A stretch of DNA of 17,892 nt, taken from NCBI GenBank assembly GCA_017631135.1, contig JAGBTW010000173.1, positions 1-17,892 on the forward strand. Reading direction: 5' to 3'. Under the pieces are notes generated by a model. The model was not told the DNA's origin and made no database searches. It was given only the letters and a program-made list of their open reading frames with translations. This DNA is from Alistipes sp. (GTDB lineage: Bacteria > Bacteroidota > Bacteroidia > Bacteroidales > Rikenellaceae). The translations under genes were made by a program, and so were the position numbers. Of the stretch, positions 14,874 to 17,892 are shown piece by piece (the first letter of the stretch is position 1; the number at the start of each line of letters is the position of its first letter).

Positions 14874-15836
14874 GAAGCACATCGTATCTACCCCATCGGC
14901 ATAGTCCATAAGCGCAGGATATTGCGCACGACCAAGGGGCTGTGCTCCCTCAATTTCGCAACTCGACACTACGCATTGTACACGCTCCGCATTATCCTTA
15001 AGCCACGCCTTAACATCCTCTATACCTGTGTATTCATAGAGCATAACAACAGCTAACGACTGCGCAAAATCACTACCACGGCGCATAACGAAAGCCCCCG
15101 CATCCCAGAACTCCGCGCCCTCAACGGTAAGCGTAGCGCGCATAGCCTGTACATTGCGCTTAAGCTTCACATTCTCCGCCACACCGCGCTCAAAATTTGG
15201 GACATAGCCCTGTGGCACAAAGAGCATCGACACCGAGCGACAACCAAGACCCGAATACGCTGTAATATCGTTATACAACGCGCGCAACTCCTCCGCACTC
15301 TCCGCGCCATTAAGCACAGCAACCGAGTGACGGCTACCACGCAACAGCGTGCGCGTAGAGGCAAAGTGCTCGCGGAAATAGGCATTAGCATCGTCACCAC
15401 CAGTAGCAATTGCCATGTCGTAGGTGGCATCTGCCGAGTAGTCATAAATCGTAATATAGGGCTCTATATCTCGCAATAGTTCAACGACATAGCGCATCAA
15501 TACACTATCCTTGCTCGAAGGCTTAAGGTGACACTCGTGTCCCGCAGCAAGCACACACAACAAATCGAAGAAACCAACCAACGGAATATTACCCGCCATG
15601 ATGACCGCAACGCGCTTGGGCTCTGTAGTTGCTGTATAGTTATTTAGCCATTTTGTAAGTCGCTCGCGGTCGAGCATCTCGGTGCGAATGGCCTCTACCG
15701 CGCGCAGTATATCGGCACGCGTAAACCAGCCATTAGCCTCGATAGCCTCCTCTATAACTTTGTTAGTGCGATCATCACCACCAAAACTATTAAGTTGCTC
15801 ACCCAGAGCGGTAAATATCTCTAAAATAGGCTTCAT
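14862..15836 (-). CDS. LuxC-like acyl-CoA reductase (aldehyde dehydrogenase superfamily)
   Basis: I choose the ATG at 15836, which gives 324 residues and follows the exonuclease stop by 2 nt; an upstream GTG at 15869 would overlap that gene. The protein resembles Bacteroidetes acyl-CoA reductases related to LuxC, which reduce fatty acyl thioesters to aldehydes with NAD(P)H through a cysteine thioester. Visible features are V-A-V-I-M-A-G-N-I-P-L-V-G-F-F at 76-90, the H-L-K-P-S-S-K-D cofactor segment at 103-110, A-I-A-T-G-G at 142-147, and S-G-L-G-C-R-S-V-S, where C199 is the likely catalytic cysteine. The typical LuxC length is longer (about 450-480 residues in luminous bacteria), but short forms are frequent in Bacteroidetes. 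It is the last gene of a three-gene operon. Confidence 0.85.
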   Translation of the reverse strand: MKPILEIFTALGEQLNSFGGDDRTNKVIEEAIEANGWFTRADILRAVEAIRTEMLDRERLTKWLNNYTATTEPKRVAVIMAGNIPLVGFFDLLCVLAAGHECHLKPSSKDSVLMRYVVELLRDIEPYITIYDYSADATYDMAIATGGDDANAYFREHFASTRTLLRGSRHSVAVLNGAESAEELRALYNDITAYSGLGCRSVSMLFVPQGYVPNFERGVAENVKLKRNVQAMRATLTVEGAEFWDAGAFVMRRGSDFAQSLAVVMLYEYTGIEDVKAWLKDNAERVQCVVSSCEIEGAQPLGRAQYPALMDYADGVDTMCFLLD

Positions 15837-15838
15837 CG

Positions 15839-16333
15839 TTACAATATTTTGAGTGCTATAGCGGCGCACGCCTCGGCATCTGCGAGGGCATGGTGGTGCG
15901 TAGCAAGTTCATAGCCACACGCCAGCGCCACGGTGGGCAAGCGGTGGTTGGGCAGCTCCTTGCCAAAGACCTTGCGCGAGGTCTGACATGTGCAGTGGAA
16001 TGTATACTCGGGGTATGGCATGTTGTAGACATCGTGCACAGCCCTCAAACAACGCTGCTCGAATGGTGCGTTGTGCGCCACGAAGGGCAGTCCCACAAAC
16101 AAGGGCTGCAGCTCGCGCCACACCATAGGGAAGCCCACCTGAAAGTCGGTATCCTTGCGCGTCATGCCGTGCACGCGCGTGTTGTGAAACGAGTAGTAGT
16201 TGGGCACTGGGCGCACAAGACGGTGCACGCGTTGCTGTACCCTACCATCGCGCACAACAACAATGCCAACAGAGCAGATGCTCGAGGGGTCACTGTTTGC
16301 AGTCTCGAAGTCTATGGCGACGAAATCTCTCAT
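15839..16333 (-). CDS. DnaQ-like 3'-5' exonuclease (DEDDh family)
   Basis: The ATG at 16333 starts one base after the end of the upstream stop codon and gives 164 residues beginning M-R-D-F-V-A-I-D-F-E-T; a TTG five codons upstream is less likely. The fold is the DnaQ/RNase T exonuclease domain, which removes nucleotides from 3' ends with two metal ions. Exo I has D8 and E10. Exo III is H147-x-A-L-A-D152, with the catalytic His and last Asp. Exo II reads A-H-N-A-P-F-E92, where most relatives have Asp in place of E92. The C-terminal L-P-N-H-R-L-P-T-V-A is typical. It may act in repair or RNA trimming; its substrate is not readable. It is the middle gene of a minus-strand operon. Confidence 0.9.
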   Translation of the reverse strand: MRDFVAIDFETANSDPSSICSVGIVVVRDGRVQQRVHRLVRPVPNYYSFHNTRVHGMTRKDTDFQVGFPMVWRELQPLFVGLPFVAHNAPFEQRCLRAVHDVYNMPYPEYTFHCTCQTSRKVFGKELPNHRLPTVALACGYELATHHHALADAEACAAIALKIL

Positions 16334-16334
16334 T

Positions 16335-17297
16335 CTATAGGGCTTCAAAATAGGCTATGGCATTCTCGATTTGCGCTACCGACGTGCCATCCTTGATTAT
16401 CACACGCTTCTCTCTGTCAAGCAGATAGAGCGACGGAATCGCCTGTAAATTGTAGCTACGCTCATGGGTCAGCACCATGCCTTTATCGTAGCTATTAATC
16501 CAGCTGCTTGGCATGTCCGAAAGGTGGTTATGCCACGCCTCAAGGTCTTCGTCGGGATATACCGCCAGCACCTCAACAAGGTCGTTCTCCATCATCTCGT
16601 TGATGAGTGGCGAAGCACCTATCTGCTCGATAATCTCGCGACACATGGGGCAACCAGGATTCGAGAACATCAAGATGACATAGTCGGCATCAATATCGCG
16701 CAATCGACCCTGCTTACCCGTAGCCAGCGTATATACAAAGTCCGTCGCGGGCTCACCTATGCGGTTTTTGCGCGCAAGCTCGAGGTCGTAGGCGGGGGCT
16801 ATACGGTCGTACTCATCGTACAAGGGCGACTCCACCAACACCTCAAGGATGGGGATGTATAGCTCATCGTTGCGTAAGGGCGAGTTGGGGTCGTGAAGCA
16901 CACCCTCGGCAACATAGGCGAAGAAGTCGAGCACGGGACGGCTATGCTCGGCACGATGCATGACACTCTTAAGCAACGAGTCGCAACGCATGCGCTCGGT
17001 GCCGACGCCGAGATACGAGACATAGTCGGCAAACGCCTGCATGACCTGCACGGTGTCGTACTCCACAACGCGCTCGCCACACTCGAAGTCGAAGCCATCC
17101 CAGTAGCGGCTAATAGCTTCGTCATACTCCTCCTTCGTTGTGATGCTGTATATGTCGAAGTCGACATCTACATGGCGCGTGCCTGGCGCGAAGTGCTCCA
17201 CAACGCTCTCCTTTGCGTTCTCCTTTTTGCGCTTCGCATCGCCACACGACACCAGCACCACGGCGAGCAATATCAGTATAAAATAGGTCTGCTTCAT
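16335..17297 (-). CDS. DUF5106/thioredoxin-like lipoprotein
   Basis: The ATG at 17297 (M-K-Q-T-Y) is preferred over an in-frame TTG nine codons upstream, since it places the signal peptide at the N-terminus. Residues 1-18 end L-V-S-C, so Cys18 is lipidated. Residues about 45-180 are alpha-helical and resemble the DUF5106 domain common in Bacteroidales. Residues about 180-320 are thioredoxin-like: G-E-P-A-T-D-F at 181-187, V-I-L-M-F-S-N-P-G-C-P-M-C at 207-219, with redox-active C216 and C219, and later the cis-proline motif region A-I-P-S-L-Y-L-L. It probably acts as a membrane-anchored periplasmic thiol-disulfide or peroxide-related protein. It is the first gene of an operon with the exonuclease and acyl-CoA reductase. 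Confidence 0.87.
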   Translation of the reverse strand: MKQTYFILILLAVVLVSCGDAKRKKENAKESVVEHFAPGTRHVDVDFDIYSITTKEEYDEAISRYWDGFDFECGERVVEYDTVQVMQAFADYVSYLGVGTERMRCDSLLKSVMHRAEHSRPVLDFFAYVAEGVLHDPNSPLRNDELYIPILEVLVESPLYDEYDRIAPAYDLELARKNRIGEPATDFVYTLATGKQGRLRDIDADYVILMFSNPGCPMCREIIEQIGASPLINEMMENDLVEVLAVYPDEDLEAWHNHLSDMPSSWINSYDKGMVLTHERSYNLQAIPSLYLLDREKRVIIKDGTSVAQIENAIAYFEAL

Positions 17298-17311
17298 AGT
17301 CTTAATAATAA

Positions 17312-17342
17312 GGGGGTTATCCAACTGCTATTGGACACCCCC
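17312..17342 (-). terminator. Terminator of argS
   Basis: GGGGGT (17312-17317) pairs with ACCCCC (17337-17342), and TCCAA pairs with TTGGA inside, across a small bulge and a CTGCTA loop. On the minus strand it is followed by TTATTATT. It lies about 45 nt past the argS stop, just before the DUF5106 lipoprotein start at 17297. Confidence 0.75.
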
Positions 17343-17359
17343 GTATATTGTATTAACCC

Positions 17360-17387
17360 AATTTGTTGTTAAAATCACAACAAAATT
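17360..17387. repeat. Short inverted repeat entering the argS stop codon
   Basis: AATTTGTTGT (17360-17369) pairs with ACAACAAAATT (17377-17387) with one bulge. The right end overlaps the first two bases of the TTA that encodes the argS stop. Its right arm ATCACAACAAAATT resembles the ATCAC-A/G-A-GAAAATT ends of elements A and C, so it may be a reduced relative; the similarity is short. Confidence 0.5.
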
Positions 17388-17892
17388 ACATGCGCTCGGG
17401 CACGTTAATACCGAGCAAAGACATCGCCGAGCGGATAACGCGTGCTACCTCCGCTGCGAGCTTAAGGCGCAATGAGCGAACAGCCTCGTTCTCCTCCTTG
17501 AGGATAGAGTGGTCGTGGTAGTAGCCATTAAACTGCTTTGCGAGGTCGTAGGCGTATGCCGCAATTACAGAGGGTGCAAACTGCTCACCTGCGGTGCGAA
17601 CAACTGCGGGGTACTCCGCCAAGGCCTTAACAAGCTCAACCTCCTCGGGAAGGAGTGTCGCGTTAGTGTATGTGCTTGCGTCGATGCCCGCCTCCTCTGC
17701 CTTGCGCAAGATAGAGCGGATACGCGCATGGGTGTACTGGATGAATGGACCTGTGTTGCCGTTGAAGTCGATAGACTCGCGGGGGTCGAAGAGCATGGTC
17801 TTCTTGGGGTCTACCTTGAGGATGAAGTACTTCAAAGCGCCAAGGCCTACCATCTCCGAGATTGCCGCAGCCTCCTCCTCCGAGCAGCCATC
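17386..17892 (-). CDS. argS: Arginyl-tRNA synthetase, C-terminal part (partial)
   Basis: The gene continues past the right edge; the frame is open to base 17892 and the first methionine at 17853 is internal. The visible 168 residues are the C-terminal part of class I arginyl-tRNA synthetase, which charges tRNA-Arg. F-N-G-N-T-G-P-F-I-Q-Y-T-H-A-R-I is the family signature at the start of the anticodon-binding region, and the rest is the all-helical DALR domain with H-D-H-S-I-L and the end G-I-N-V-P-E-R-M. The catalytic domain lies outside the window. Two hairpins follow the stop codon, the second being the terminator. Confidence 0.96.
   Translation of the reverse strand, partial: DGCSEEEAAAISEMVGLGALKYFILKVDPKKTMLFDPRESIDFNGNTGPFIQYTHARIRSILRKAEEAGIDASTYTNATLLPEEVELVKALAEYPAVVRTAGEQFAPSVIAAYAYDLAKQFNGYYHDHSILKEENEAVRSLRLKLAAEVARVIRSAMSLLGINVPERM

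Noticed and set aside
15890..16396. 168-codon open frame on the plus strand
   Set aside because: It lies antisense to the exonuclease gene, which has clear catalytic motifs; its composition is that of a shadow frame.

Overview
The window looks like a chromosomal segment of a Bacteroidales bacterium; the Rikenellaceae/Alistipes group is a guess I cannot confirm. The evidence is Bacteroidetes-type promoters (a TAnnTTTG -7 box, often with TTG 18-20 bp upstream), several lipoproteins with a Cys at residue 16-20 followed by acidic or polar residues, a BACON domain, a BspA-type leucine-rich repeat protein, a DUF5106/thioredoxin-like lipoprotein and a 940-residue M16 peptidase. I see no tRNA or rRNA genes, CRISPR array, transposase, integrase or reverse transcriptase.

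Layout. At 1-489 (+) is the 3' end of a polysaccharide flippase gene, overlapping tail to tail with thiL (476-1411, -). Positions 1412-1776 hold the thiL promoter, a long inverted repeat made of 9-nt units, and a multi-stem element (A). From 1777 to 6239 there are three minus-strand lipoprotein genes: a pair at 1777-3156 and 3173-4711 expressed from one promoter, and a BACON lipoprotein (4992-6239) with its own promoter and terminator. Divergent from the last is argR (6485-6949, +), followed 29 nt later by a BspA-like lipoprotein gene (6979-8094) and a terminator. Positions 8095-8613 are a gene-free, repeat-rich region with another 9-nt-unit inverted repeat, a direct 9-nt repeat and two more structured elements (C and B) running into the stop codon of the M16 peptidase gene (8614-11436, -). 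Next come a terminator region, an ECF sigma factor operon with a four-helix membrane protein (11717-12789, -), and divergently an acyl-ACP thioesterase plus glycosyltransferase pair (12997-14873, +). This converges on a minus-strand operon: DUF5106/thioredoxin lipoprotein, DEDDh exonuclease and LuxC-like acyl-CoA reductase (14862-17297). The window ends in the 3' part of argS (17386-17892, -).

How the genes fit together. Most are household or envelope genes: surface polysaccharide export and glycosyl transfer, thiamine diphosphate synthesis, arginine control and charging, lipid thioester handling, periplasmic proteolysis and redox, and surface lipoproteins. The most unusual signal is non-coding. 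Three related elements (A at 1651-1778, C at 8443-8486, B at 8489-8615) share an invariant CAG/ATC internal loop, a conserved CGGATGG/CCATTCG segment (A and B) and outer stems whose sequence differs but which stay complementary. A and B begin inside the TAA stop codon of the neighbouring gene, and a smaller hairpin after argS (17360-17387) does the same. This looks like a repeated, structure-conserved 3'-end element; whether it is an RNA, a terminator or a MITE/REP-like repeat is open.
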